This document shows positions 44,322 to 55,509 of a DNA stretch of 64,000 nucleotides, piece after piece (position 1 is the stretch's first letter; every line of letters begins with the position of its first letter). Source of the DNA: Adenophora triphylla var. japonica (Eukaryota > Streptophyta > Magnoliopsida > Asterales > Campanulaceae); the NCBI GenBank assembly GCA_022495995.1, contig JAFEMH010001470.1, positions 1 to 64,000 of the forward strand. Direction: 5' to 3'. Position numbers and translations under genes: made by a program. The notes under the pieces were generated by a model. That model made no database searches. It was not told the origin of the DNA and was given only the letters and a program-made list of their open reading frames with translations.

Positions 44322-46844
44322 TTAGCTTGACCCCTTCCCGATAGTAGGAGATGCATGATACTTGGTTGGCCTTTTGTCATTGACAACTTGCCATTGCAAT
44401 CCTTCCGGGGTAATGAGTATTCTCTGCGGTAGACATTTCTTCCATCCCGATTTCTTGGGTAGAACAAGCGACCTATAGTCTTTGCATCTTCGAAAATTCG
44501 AAGTGACCTCCTTCTTTGTTCTCTTTGGCTTTTTTACTGCATTGTTAGTTTTGGGACATGCAGAAATATCTATAACATCATTGCAAATCAAAGGTTCAAC
44601 ATTTATGGGATCATTTTCTATTCCTTCCTTTGATTGCGGTTCCTCACCCATTAAATCTTCTTCACTTGGAATCCAATTTTCTTCGCTAGGGGTGTAGGTC
44701 TCTTCATTTGGGGTCCAATTTTCTTCACTAGGTGTGTAGGCCTCGAGATAGGGATCTTCGAGAACTGGCCTATGCATACTAAATTCGACCCTTTCTTTCC
44801 CTATATTTAGGGAAAATGTGCCATTTTTCACATCTATAATTGCCCCTTCAGTGGCAAGAAATGGCCTTCCTAGAATGGCGGGAATATAATGGTCTTCCGC
44901 CATATCCAAGATAACAAAGTCGACAGGAATGATCAAGTTCCCAACTCGACAAGGCAAGTTTTCCATAATACCAACGGGGTATTGAACGGATCGGTCTGCC
45001 AATTGGAGAGTTATGGTTGTGGGTTTGAGTTCCCCTATACCAAGCTTCTCGCTAACCGATAATGGCATTATACTAACGCTCGCTCCTAAGTCAAGGACAA
45101 CGTTATCTATGTTTATTCTGCCAACACAACAAGGAATGGTGAATGTACCCGGATCCTTTAATTTCGGAGGGTCTTTATTTTGCAAAACAGCGCTTACTTC
45201 CTCCGCTAGCATAACATTCTTATTTTCTTCTAGCCTTTCTTTTTCAAAAATTAACTTTTTCAAAGGTTTAACGGCTAAAGGCATATCTTCATCTTTTCTA
45301 AAATAAGGAATGTTAAAATTAATGGCATCTAGGTTATCAAGGAATTCATCATAATCCTTGCCTTCTTTTTTAGGGGATTCCGTCCCCAAACTGGTCTCAA
45401 TCATCGGAGGGATCGGACCATGATTATTTCTAGGGCATTCATTTTCTTGCTCATTCCTAGTTTTTACCACATTAACTTGCTCATTTGGCCTTTGAGGTTG
45501 ACCGGGAAAACTCCCTTGTGATCTATTCATTGGGGTAGCCTGTTGAGCTTGTTGAGTTTCTAGCATCTTATTATGCGCTGCCAAGTTATCAAACCTAGCA
45601 TTAAGCAGTTTAAAACATTCCCTAAATTCATTATTGATATTTTCTTGAGAATTTTTATTTTCCACTACAAAATCCATTATAAGATCCAATTTAGATTTAG
45701 GGGGGAAGGTACTTGCATTGTTGTTGAAATTCTTAGGTGCAAATCCCGGGGGTTGTGTAGATGGTTGCGGGTTAAGAACGTTGTTATTCTTATAGGAAAA
45801 ATTGGGGTGATTCCTCCACTCGGGATTGTATGTGTTAGAATACATCCCTCCTTTTTGCCCAAAAGAATTAACGAAGTTCACTTGATCGTTAGAAGTAACG
45901 TCAGCAAGTAACTCGCTTGATTATCCGTACTATGTGAGTTAGACCCACATAGTTCGCATAACACATTTACACTAGCAATGGGATTGACATTAAGATTTTC
46001 AAACTTTTTCAAAAGCATGTCAACTTTAGAGGAGAGAAGAGTAACTGCATCAACATTATATTTACCGGCGTACCTTGCCGCCGCTCCTCTCGTTTGACCA
46101 TTGGTAATGGTTCAATGCAATGTTCTCGATAAGGTCGTATGCCTCATCGACTCCTTTGTTCATCAATGCTCCTCCTGCAGCGGCATCAATGGTCTCTCTT
46201 GTTTTGAATATGAGACTGTTGTAGAAGGTGTGAACAATCAACCACTTTTCAAGCCCGTGGTGGGGGCACATTCTGAGAAGTTCCTTGAACCGCTCCCATG
46301 CGTCATACAAAGTCTCACTATCTGTTTGACAGAAGTTAGTGATCTTTGTTTGTATCTCGGCGATCTTGCTTGGTGGGAAAAATCGACCAAGGAATGCTTC
46401 TTGAATTTGGTCCCATGTTGTTAATCACTCGGGGACCGAGTTCAACCATTATTTCGCCTTATCCTTAAGAGAGAAAGGAAAAAGGCTCATCCGGATCGCT
46501 TCTACCGTAACACCTTGAATACGTGTGGTATCACAGTATTCAAGGAATGTTTGGATGTGTAGATGGGGGTCTTCGAAGGCAGTGCCGCTGTATTGGTTAT
46601 TCATAACCATATGCAATAATTGCGGCTTTATCTCGAAGTTTGCCGCTCCGGCATTTGGCAAAACAATAGGGGATCTAGTTCCCAGGGTACTTGGGTTAAC
46701 AAAGTCCCGTAGGGTCCTAGCGGGTGTTTGCTGTTGTCCGTCCATATGCTTCTTCAAAGTTTCTCTAAATCTTCTTAATCTCTCGTGAAAGCTTCTTTCG
46801 GGTTCCGGATCAAAGTTGTTAACGTATGTCCGAGACCGTTTCAT
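44322..46844 (-). pseudogene. gag: Athila-1 gag-protease, broken
   Basis: It starts MKRSRTYVNNFDPEPERSF at 46844. Stops at 46449-46451 (TAA) and 46425-46427 (TGA) interrupt the capsid part (SLKDKAK, WLNSVPE, LTTWDQIQEAFLGRFFPPS). 46310-46062 continues with LYDAWERFKELLRMCPHHGL and ETIDAAAGGALMNK, then frameshifts near 46100 and 45912. 45890-44322 carries a Pro/Asn/Gln-rich segment and a protease with VVLDLGASVSIMPLSVSEKL and AILGRPFLATEGAIIDV; D-L-G-A is usual in Athila proteases. A six-fold PSEENW-type repeat follows near 44700. It ends at 44322 with no RT. Confidence 0.9.
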
Positions 46845-46972
46845 AAACTATAAGAAAAACACTTGAAGAGAAATTAAACGCAACAATTTATAGGAAGAGA
46901 AAGCAAAATAGTAAAAATAAAACAAAAACTAAAAATTATGTAGTAAAGACAAAAATAAAAAGTAAACCGTTG

Positions 46973-46990
46973 TCCCCGGCAACGGCGCCA
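46973..46990 (-). other. Athila-1 primer binding site (tRNA-Asp type)
   Basis: TGGCGCCGTTGCCGGGGA on the minus strand, six bases after the LTR end; this is the site known for Athila elements. Confidence 0.88.
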
Positions 46991-46996
46991 AAAACT

Positions 46997-48555
46997 TGTT
47001 GGGTGTTTAACCTAACGGTTTATTTAATTCCGCAAGCGCACGGGCTATTGTAATATAGCGGGTGCAAGTACGGGTCGATCCCACAGAGACAGGGTTTACT
47101 AGGGAATATTTTTGTCTTTAGAAAGAAATGAAAAGATTGGGGGGAGATAAAATTTGTTTTTAGAAAAATAGAGAGAATCATAAACAGAAAGTACTTTGAT
47201 TAAATTCTTATAAAACGAAATATTCTCGGGATTGGAAATCATACACATAATCGTATTCATCAAATCGTCATTGTCTTAGAGATAAAAGGTTTTCATAAAA
47301 AGCAAGGATGGTATGTTAAGCCTACGCTACTTCGGGCTAAGACAGTAGCGTTTGTATTCTTCACTAATTATGTCCTAACTGTTTGAGATTTCCGTTTACG
47401 TTATTCCCGCCCTGTCACAAACGGGCGTTCCGGCTTATCTCTAGCTGACCATAATTAGTAAGAATCCATTAAGAACGAGAGTTAACATACTTTCCATTCA
47501 AAGAACATCCCTAGGCCATTGAACTACTCTCGTGATCAATGAAACCTAGTTTCTTTATATGGTTCCATCAATCGAGATTCTCCGCTAGGTACTTCTCTCA
47601 ACTGACTGAATCATACAAATTGGACATTTCCAAAATGTAAGGCATTTAGAGAATGATATAAAGAAATTGTTTAGATGAAGGAAGAAGACAAGACTTAAAC
47701 ATTTTAAGATGATGAATAAGTATGCTTTTGAGTTTCCAACCCCAAGAATAAGGGGGATTACTCACGAGCCATTTATAAAGTATAAGCAATTAAAAGATTG
47801 AGTAAGAAATACTTATGAATGTAGAAGGCAAGTGCTGAAAATAATGCTTCACTTTTATTTCCTCCAAAGTAACTTCAAGAACAAAAACAATGACTTTGAT
47901 CTTCCAATTTCCTTAGAAAATTGTTGCCACAAGTGTTTGTACTTTCAATCTATCTAATATCAGTGATTTCTCTCTAAATTTTCGTATCTAAGACTGATCA
48001 CTAGGGTCCTATTTATAAAAGGGAGGAGACTCTTCAATCGGGTGCCATCAAAAGGTGCCTTTACGTCTGCAGTCGCGTTTTGCACGGCCGCGTCAAGGAA
48101 GTTGCACGGCCGTGTGACCCTTGGCGCCAGATTTGAATTTTGAGTCTTGACACTTCGCACGGCCGCTCCTGTCCAAGCTGCACGGCCGCTCCATATAATG
48201 ACACGGCCGCTCCCTCTTCAAGACACGGCCACTCTATATTTTAGGGCCAAAAATGGTCTGAAAAAGGCCAGGTGCACGGCCGCTCCATCTTGGCTGCACG
48301 GCCGCTCCATCTGGAATTTTGGCTTTGTGCTCTTGATTTGGTTGGTGCTCTTCCATGTCTTTTGCCTTGAAGTGTCCAAGTATAGAAATGAACCTAAAAC
48401 CTGTCTTTAAATGCAAGAAATATACCAAAAGCGTAAAATCTAGAAAATAAGGAAAAGGAACTAAAAAGTATATGAAATGAAATGAGAAATGATGTTTTAT
48501 GCAATAATAAGTATATAAAACTAAGGATAAATGACTATATAATAGTCACTTATCA
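46997..48555 (-). repeat. Athila-1 5' LTR
   Basis: Same length as the 3' LTR; differences include 47094, 47109, 47252, 47405 and 48214 by eye. Confidence 0.96.
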
Positions 48556-48560
48556 GCGTC
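48556..48560. repeat. Target-site duplication GCGTC, right of Athila-1
   Basis: Matches 39430-39434 exactly. Confidence 0.95.
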
Positions 48561-49560
48561 ACAATAGGCTTCAAGCTGCAATTTTCCATTCGTAGGAAGA
48601 AATAAACCTTGGCCAGCAGTACCTTTAAGGAAGCGGACCACACGAATGGCAGCATCCATATGTGTGCGCCTAGGTGACGAGACAAACTGGCTCAATCTAT
48701 TTACAAATAACCGAATATCCGGCACGGTGATCACAAATAAAGCAGTCGACCAACTAACCTGCGATACTGTGAGGCATCAACGAGGGGGCTGTCATCATCA
48801 GTGCTAAGACGAAGGTTTTGCTCCATAGGGAAATCACTTATCCGTCCTCCTTGGCATCCACTTTCCTCAAGAATATCAAGAGTGTACTTCCGTTGACTAA
48901 GAACAATGCCCTCTGGCGATCTTGCCACTTCTATCCCCAGGAAGTATTTTAAATGTCCAAGGTCCTTGATGCTGAATTTTTCATCCAAGTACTTCTTTAT
49001 GTCTTCAATTTTGGGAACATTATTCCCAACTAGAAGCACGTCATCAACGTAGATGAGAGCAGCAATATATATGTCACCCCTTTTATAGATAAAAAGGGAG
49101 TGATCCGCACGTGACTGCCTGAAACCAACCGCAAGGAGAGCATTGGTGAACTTCTGGTACCAATTTTGTGATGCTTGTTTAAGGCCATATATTGATTTCC
49201 GAAGCTTGCAAACTCTAGTATCTCCTTCCTTTGCAAAGCCTTGTGGTATTTTCATATACACGTCTTCCTTTAAACCCCTTGAAGAAAAGCATTGTTCACG
49301 TCCAACTGATGGATTGCCCAATTTCGTTTGGCTGCCACGGTAAGGAGGGTGCGCATAGTGACCAACTTTGCAACCGGAGCGAAGGTATCATGATAATCTA
49401 TCCCTTCAACCTGTGTGAAGCCCTTTGCCACTAAGCGTGCTTTTTACCTCTCAACTTCTCCATTTGGTTTATATTTTATCTTATAAACCCACTTGGAATC
49501 AACAGCTTTCTTCCCCGGTGGTAACGCCCCAAGTGTCCACGTACCATTTGCTTCCAAAGC
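48556..49560 (-). pseudogene. RT: Copia-1 reverse transcriptase and start of RNase H
   Basis: SKWVYKIKYKPNGEVER then a break where '[10 protein letters not shown]' is expected (about 49448), then [17 protein letters not shown] and [17 protein letters not shown] frameshift near 49270 leads into 49321-48731 with VCKLRKSIYGLKQASQNWYQ, the catalytic ALIYVDDVLLVGN and GHLKYFLGIEVARSPEG. 48734-48556 continues to the RNase H entry (HMDAAIRVVRFLKGT, AYCDAD), where Athila-1 interrupts. Confidence 0.9.
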
Positions 49561-49965
49561 ATTAATCTCCCTCTTCATTGCATCACGCCATCGTTGATCT
49601 TTAACAGCCTGATGGTAATACTTAGGCTCATCACGTGAAGTGATGGCCGCAAGAAATGCCTTATGAGTGGGAGAAAACCGATTGTAAGAAACATAATTTG
49701 ATAAAGGATATACCTTCGAGGTTTCTGTATTGGAGTGAGCATGCTGATGGTCTATGGAACCTGGTAAAGTGACAACGAAGTCCTAAAGGTGCTTAGGCTG
49801 CTGTTTGGTGCGTTCACTCCGCCGTTGAACTGGATTTATGGGTTGTGCAATATTCTGGTCGGCACATGTTTGCTCAACCTGGTCGACTGGTTATGCTCAA
49901 CCGAACACTCACCTACCCGCTCAATTTGGATGTTCATCACCCGCACTTGTGTAACAGGTTATTCA

Positions 49966-51045
49966 CTATTCTCGTTTCATCGCCTGTCCGATCGTGTGTC
50001 CGCTAATCGAATGCTCATCTCGCTTGTACTGCTCAAACTCCATGATATCCTCTTCTAATTCATCATTCCTTTTTCTGCCCAAAAAGTCCATTTCTGGCTT
50101 TGAATGAATTTCCTTGAAAGGAAACACATTTTCCATGAACTTGACATCACGTGAAGTGTAGATCCTTTTAGACTCCAAATCATAAACTCTATATCCCTTT
50201 TGCGCATAAGGGTACCCAACAAAAACACATGGCCTGCCTCTAGCATCAAACTTGTCTCCCCCTTTCTTGTTATTTTTGGCATAAACCAAACATCCAAAAA
50301 CACGCATATGATCAAGACAAGGTTTCTTTTGGAACAAAATCTCGTAAGGGATTTTATTCTCTACAACTTTGGAAGGTAAACAATTAATTATATAAGCCGC
50401 AGTCAAAACACACTCTCCCCAAAATTTCTTTGGCAAACCTGCTTCAAAACGTAGGGCTCTGGCCATTTCTAAAATATGACGATGCTTGCGTTCGACAACT
50501 CCATTTCTTTGTGGAGTGTCGGTACAAGATGTCTCAAGTAAAATTCCATGATTAACATAATATTCTAACATTAGTAGTGACTGAAATTCACCCCCATTAT
50601 CACTCCTAATGCGTTTAACTTTTCTATCAAATTGAGTACTGTTCACCATATTACAAAACATAGTAAGATAATGATGAACCTCATATTTATGCTTCATCAA
50701 AAATACCCATACTCCCCGACTGAAATCATCCACAATAGTCAAAAAGTAATGTGCACCCGAGAAAGAAGGAGTTTTGTAACCACCCCAAATGTCACAATGT
50801 ATGAGATCAAAACAAAACTTGGTCTGGATACTACTAACCGAAAAAGGGAGTCTTGTCATTTTGGCTCGAATACATGAGTCACAATGTTCTTTTTCCTCAT
50901 CAGAGTTATCAATACGCCAAGAATCAAAGACTGAAGTATGTCCCATTCTTTTGTGCCATAGCCGTGTGTCAACTGTTGCCGCCATCACTGTCTGTTCCTT
51001 TGTAACCGGTTCCATGTGATATAGACCATCTTTGCATCTACCCAT
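49966..51045 (-). pseudogene. int: Copia-1 integrase (open 359-codon segment)
   Basis: Zinc-binding HHCC: RLWHKRMGH and HCDSCIRAKM. Catalytic acids: HCDIWGGY (D), RSDNGGEFQ (D), TPQRNGVVERKHRH (E). Then KFWGECVLTAAYIINCLPSK, FGCLVYAK and FVGYPYAQKGYRVYDLESK. This stretch is fully open, but a TGA at 51046-51048 cuts it from protease. Confidence 0.92.
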
Positions 51046-51620
51046 TCAAATCAAATTCCTCGAAGCTAAGTCCTGTATCACACAAAAATCCGAAAAGAAG
51101 TTGAGAGAACAGTTCAAGTCTTTGGTTAATCGGCTAACAGACAATAGATTGCATTGAAAAGCTGGTATATTTAAAACATGATTAATATTTAATCCGTTCG
51201 GGAGCTTTGCATCGCCGATGCCCTTGACTGATATCATATCGCCATTGGGAATCTTTACTGGTGCCTCCGTCCCCGTTCTGACTTGATTCTTTATCATCGA
51301 CTCGTTGCAAGTTATATGCTCACTTGCTCCAGAGTCAATAATTCAAGTGTTTGTATTATTAATCTTCTCAGCGATATTTGCTGTGAGGTTTTCTGTCCGT
51401 AGAGCTGTTTGCACAATTGGCTGAACATCTGGCTGCACAACTCGTTGACTGCTGCGTGCCTGGAAAGTAGCAGCCTCCATTTCCAATTCTTTGGATGCAA
51501 TGATTCGTTTCTGCTTTTCATCTTCAGAAACGCTATGATGCAATTCTCTGTCTTGCTGGAAAAGCGAGTTATAATGGGGGGACATTACATCCATCGTGAC
51601 TCTATTATTCTTAGTCATGG
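51046..51620 (-). pseudogene. Copia-1 short gag remnant and protease
   Basis: 51618-51343 is a 91-codon remnant (MTKNNRVTMDVMSPHYNSLF ... IASKELEMEAATFQA) ending in a stop just before IIDSGASEHITCNES, the copia protease active site. Protease continues to 51046 (VKIPNGDMISVKGIGDAKL, HVLNIPAFQCNLLSV). A normal copia gag is several times longer, so most of gag is deleted. Confidence 0.82.
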
Positions 51621-51683
51621 TGGGTCTATGCCGAATTCACAAAGAGAAAGAAAAAAAATGTGTGCGAAAGCGTTAGAGCGTAA

Positions 51684-51698
51684 CGAGCTCTGATACCA
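51684..51698 (-). other. Copia-1 primer binding site (initiator tRNA-Met)
   Basis: TGGTATCAGAGCTCG on the minus strand directly follows the 5' LTR; TGGTATCAGAGC is the standard initiator-Met site. Confidence 0.92.
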
Positions 51699-52003
51699 TG
51701 ATAAATTTGAGAGAAGATGAAGAAATTATGTATATATTCATCATAATCATATTACAAAGAAGGGAGTCCTCCATATATACAAAGTCTAACCCTAGTTGGC
51801 TAAAGATGGAAAGAGATAAATAAGGAACAAGATATACACAATTACACAAACTCAATCTCCTAGAATATTTTATATGATCATCTGAATATATTTACAAATA
51901 TTCGGATATCAACTCCTTCATCAATTACACAAACTCAATCTCCTAGAATATTTTATATGATCATCCGAATATATTCACAAATATTCGGATATCAACTCCT
52001 TCA
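51699..52003 (-). repeat. Copia-1 5' LTR
   Basis: Direct repeat of 38658-38962, followed by GGAGA (52004-52008). Confidence 0.95.
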
Positions 52004-52916
52004 GGAGAGGAGAAGTCCCTGACTTAGCTCACGAATGCTCGTTTTGTTGTAGGTATTAGATGGAAGATTTGGCCAAGTTATCCTCTGTGGAGTCAAGGCT
52101 TTAGAGTTGGACAATCTAGCTCATTTCTTGATAGCACCACTCCTCTGCATTAATTTACTCAACAAATCAATTGATAAAGTAAAATAAATTTCAACACAAC
52201 AATAAAATAATAAAAATAAAAAATAATTTATTAAAAACAACAATTATTTTGGATAAAAAGAACCCATTATTTTGGTTTGAAAAAGGTCAAAGCTTTTCTT
52301 GGATTCTCTTTCTAAACATTAGCCAAATCCAACATTCCTGAAATTCTGTAGATTTGCCATGGTAATAATTAAACTGTGCCATCAATTGTGAACCAAATGG
52401 TAGTTAGCGTAACATATAAATAAAGGCCCACTTGGCCACATACAAGTAATATAATTTCTGTTTCAGACCAATATTTTTTGTCTTTTTCTTGGTTCCAATT
52501 GGCCAAATTATCTTCTTCCACAAGACACTCTTTTTAAATGTTTTCATTTTTTTACTTATTAATGTGAATAAATCTAAGCAATATAAACAGGGACAGACAC
52601 AGACACATCTAAAGGGGTGACAGTAAACCTTTCAAAATTAATGTTGATATGTAAAAAAAAAAAAAAAAAACTACTAAGTACACCCCCCACTTATCAGTTC
52701 AATTCACCCCTTAATATAAAAATAAGAATCGATTTATAGGTAGTCATGTAAAAAATAATTATTTTTTTGAAATTTTTGGTTAATATAATTTCTGAACCCT
52801 CTACATTTTGACCATGGATTCGCCCATGAATATAAAAAATGAAATATAATTCTATTGTCTTGCCGAAAGTAAACGCACGCAATATAATTCCATTTTCTAG
52901 TAAAAAATGCACTGTG
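52004..52916. other. Flanking DNA between Copia-1 and the hAT-like element
   Basis: A 48-codon open stretch at 52053-52199 (VLDGRFGQVILCGVKALELD) follows TTGTTGTAG, which could be a splice acceptor, but no family is recognised. 52648-52668 holds an A18 run. The rest is A/T-rich with no gene seen. Confidence 0.35.
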
Positions 52917-53105
52917 GTTGTCATTAAGGTTGTAAACGAAGCGAACTTTTTTGATTCGATTCGATATTCGATTCGAGTATTCGGTATTCGTATTCGAAAA
53001 TTTCGAATTCGAATTCGAATTCGAATCTTTATATTGATTCGATTAGTAAACGAATACGAATAATATATCACGATATTCGATTCGAGTATTCGCGAATATT
53101 ATTCG

Positions 53106-53143
53106 AATAATATATATATATATACTTTTTTAATATTATGTAG

Positions 53144-53225
<82 letters not shown>
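53106..53225. repeat. (TA)n microsatellite inside the hAT-like element
   Basis: About 40 TA units at 53144-53225 plus a shorter run at 53109-53123. Confidence 0.95.
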
Positions 53226-53230
<5 letters not shown>

Positions 53231-53620
53231 CCCTCCTTTCCAGTCAAGACACACACACACTCTCACACACACACACTTTCTCTCTCTAAATTTCTCTCTC
53301 TACTCCATCTCTCCACTGCCGCCGGCGAACTCCTCCCCCACTTCCGGCGAAACCCTTACTCCCTCACTTCCGACGATTCTTATCTCCCTTCCCTTCCCCA
53401 TCCACCGATTCACGCACGCCCACACCTTCCCATCCGTCTTCTCTCCCTTTTCGTCTCCCTCTATATCTCCCTCCCTCAGCTTTAGATCTGGTTTTTTCCG
53501 GCTAGATCTGAGCAAAACGCCATGGCCGCTTCAGCTTTAGACCTTATTCGTGAACACCTTCCACTGTTCCGGCCAAGGTTGACGATTCCGGTGATAGGAG
53601 TAATGGTTTAAAATTTGGGT
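53226..53620 (+). other. Possible captured gene 5' end in the hAT-like element
   Basis: (AC)n and CT-rich sequence (53248-53310), then GCCGCCGGCG-type codon-rich sequence and ATGGCCGCTTCAGCTTTAGA at 53522, open for about 29 codons. The composition is that of a plant 5' UTR and start codon region and differs from the A/T-rich rest of the element. Capture from a host gene is inferred. Confidence 0.35.
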
Positions 53621-53867
53621 GTTAATGGTAGGTTTTAGATTTGACGGTGGTGGTGGAATAATGGTTTGAATTATATACTATATATTATTCGAATACGAAT
53701 ACGAATATTCGGATATCAATTTCGAATCGAATACGAATCAAATTTTATATTCGAATAACAAACGAATACGAATACGAATCGATTTTAATATTCGAATACG
53801 AATCGAATACGAATCGAATACGATAATATTCGATTCGATTCGATTCGTTTACACCCCTAGTTGTCAT

Positions 53868-54556
53868 GTCCAAAATTTGACACGTTTATTGATTGATTTT
53901 TTCATGCGTATAACCGGGTCACAGGTAAATATATATTGTTGGACAGATAAGCAATTTTAAATCCTTCTATAAATTAACATATTCTCTCGGATGAAAAAAA
54001 AAATAGAAAAAAGAAAAACATGCCGCGTCCTTTGAAATGGAGTAATGGACAAGTGAATGGGTTGGACAACTTCGTCCCCACTCCACACAGTGAGCATTTA
54101 TGTTCCATATTTCAATTTATGTGTTTGTAAGAACCTACAAGTTTTCAAATCCTTCGGCATCATAATTTATAATTTTAGTCACATTGCCGGCATCATAATT
54201 TATAATTTTAGGCTCCGTTTGTTTTTGTTTAGCGTAAAATGATTTCCTGCAAAATATTTTCTGAAAAATAAAATTATTTTCCGAAAAATGAGATAAACAT
54301 ATTTTCGGTTGTTTGGTAAGAAAAATTTATTTTAACTTTAAGTTTAAAATATAAATGAAATTTTACAAACTAATAGAAACTACTCCTCGTAGGGAGGTTT
54401 CAGATGACTTTAATCTTCTTTAGCAATCACACGGTTTGAATTGTGGTTCTGCTGCACATCATAAACATGTAATATTCTGTTTATACAGATTATTTTTTTA
54501 AAAAAATCTATATGCCGAAGTTTATGTTACTGTACTATGTGCAATATATTTTACAG
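53868..54556. other. Flanking DNA between the hAT-like element and the candidate exon
   Basis: A/T-rich with no gene seen. CGGCATCATAATTTATAATTTTAG occurs twice (54153 and 54188). 54212-54320 (GGCTCCGTTTGTTTTTGTTT, then ATTTTCC words) resembles one end of a transposon, but no partner end was found. Confidence 0.4.
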
Positions 54557-54643
54557 GCTATAGAAGAAATCACTCCTCCTAAAGATACTTTTCTATCAAT
54601 CGAATGGTTGTTCTTATCACCGCTTAACGGTCCTTTCACACAG
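54557..54643 (+). pseudogene. Candidate exon of a gene split by the CACTA element
   Basis: 87 bp, open and phase 0, between ACAG and GTAAAAT: AIEEITPPKDTFLSIEWLFL, then SPLNGPFTQ. The next candidate exon (59584) is also phase 0. Without the CACTA element the intron between them would be about 207 bp. No family is confidently recognised, and it may be transposon-derived. Confidence 0.4.
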
Positions 54644-54814
54644 GTAAAATTAGCATAGTTATGCTTTGTTTTCTAGAAAGCTAAAGGATACACATCAAAA
54701 TTATTTGATGCGAGGTATTCTTGTTTACTTCCATTCCATATCAATGTTGCCATGCTTTGAGGTCGTGATATTGAGTAAAACTATTCAATCACTACTAGAA
54801 ATTGGGTCTTTTAG

Positions 54815-55500
54815 CGACAGAATTATTTCGTCACTATATAGCGACGGAAATAATGTTATAACGACGAAATAATTTTGATGCCGAAATTATCGACGAAATT
54901 TAATTCCGCCGCTGGATTTCGTCGCTAAAAACGAATATTCGTCGAATATTCGTTTCAATACAGACACTAATGTGTGTATTGACTGGTCATGTCTTTACTG
55001 ACGGAATTTTTCGTCGCTATTTCTTTTTCAGCGGCGGAATTAATCCGTCGGTGTTAATTTAACATTTTTAATTTACCAGCGGCGAAATAATTTCGTCGGT
55101 GGTAATTTAATTTTTTTTAAAAATTTATCAGCGACGAAATTATTCCGTCCGTGATAATATAATTTTGTTTTTTATTTTTTTAATTTATCAGCTGCGGAAT
55201 AATTTCGTCGGTGATAATATTATTTTATTTTTAATTTTTTTAAATTTACCAGCGGCGGAAAAATTCCGTCGGTGCTAATTTATTTATTTATTTATTTTTT
55301 TAAGTTTATCAACGGCGGAATAATTCCGTCGGTGGTAATTTTTTTTTTTTTAATTTTTCAGCGACGGAATCAATCCTTCGGTGATAATATAATTTTTTTT
55401 TTCAATTTATCAGCGGCAGAATAATTCCGTCGTTGATAATATAATTTTGTTTTTAATTTATCATCGACAGAATAATTCCGTCGGTGATTAGTTATAATTT
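54815..55500. repeat. CACTA-1 left subterminal repeats
   Basis: GCGGCGGAATAATTCCGTCGGTG-like inverted words recur about every 60 bp, separated by T/A-rich spacers ending TTTATCAGCG. Confidence 0.9.
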
Positions 55501-55509
55501 TTTTTATTT

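Larger units (their letters stand above)
39435..48555 (-). mobile_element. Athila-1: pol-less Athila-type Ty3/gypsy element inserted in Copia-1
   Basis: Length 9,121 bp. Two LTRs of exactly 1,559 bp (39435-40993 and 46997-48555) differ at about a dozen sites. GCGTC duplications flank it, the primer site is of tRNA-Asp type and the polypurine tract is AAGTGTGGGGGAGTT. On the minus strand the order is gag-protease (broken), then an intact ATHILA-type ORF, then 1.3 kb of A/T-rich DNA and the 3' LTR. RT, RNase H and integrase are absent. It is younger than Copia-1, which it splits. Confidence 0.96.
38658..52003 (-). mobile_element. Copia-1: Ty1/copia element split by Athila-1
   Basis: LTRs of 305 bp at 38658-38962 and 51699-52003 (TGATAAATTTGAG...CAACTCCTTCA) are flanked by GGAGA on both sides (38653-38657 and 52004-52008). 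On the minus strand the order is LTR, initiator-tRNA-Met primer site, short gag remnant, protease, integrase, RT, RNase H, polypurine tract, LTR. This protease-integrase-RT order is diagnostic of Ty1/copia. Without Athila-1 the element is about 4.2 kb. Gag is only about 90 codons and two in-frame stops are present, so it is defective. The LTRs differ at about six sites. Confidence 0.95.
52925..53859. mobile_element. hAT-like non-autonomous element with an 8-bp duplication
   Basis: Ends are TAAGGTTGTAAACGAAGCGA (left) and, reverse-complemented, TAGGGGTGTAAACGAATCGA (right), imperfect inverted repeats of a common plant hAT type. GTTGTCAT flanks both sides (52917-52924 and 53860-53867), the eight bases expected for hAT. 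Both ends are built of ATTCG/GAATTC repeats. Inside are a (TA)n tract and a CT-rich, 5'-UTR-like stretch with a short ATG frame at 53522. No transposase is present. Confidence 0.88.

Noticed and set aside
52053..52199. A host exon after TTGTTGTAG
   Set aside because: Only 48 codons, no recognised family, no matching neighbour exon; kept only as a note in the flank entry.
54190..54340. Another transposon end (GGCTCCGTTTGTTT)
   Set aside because: It resembles a common plant terminal sequence, but no matching second end or duplication was found.
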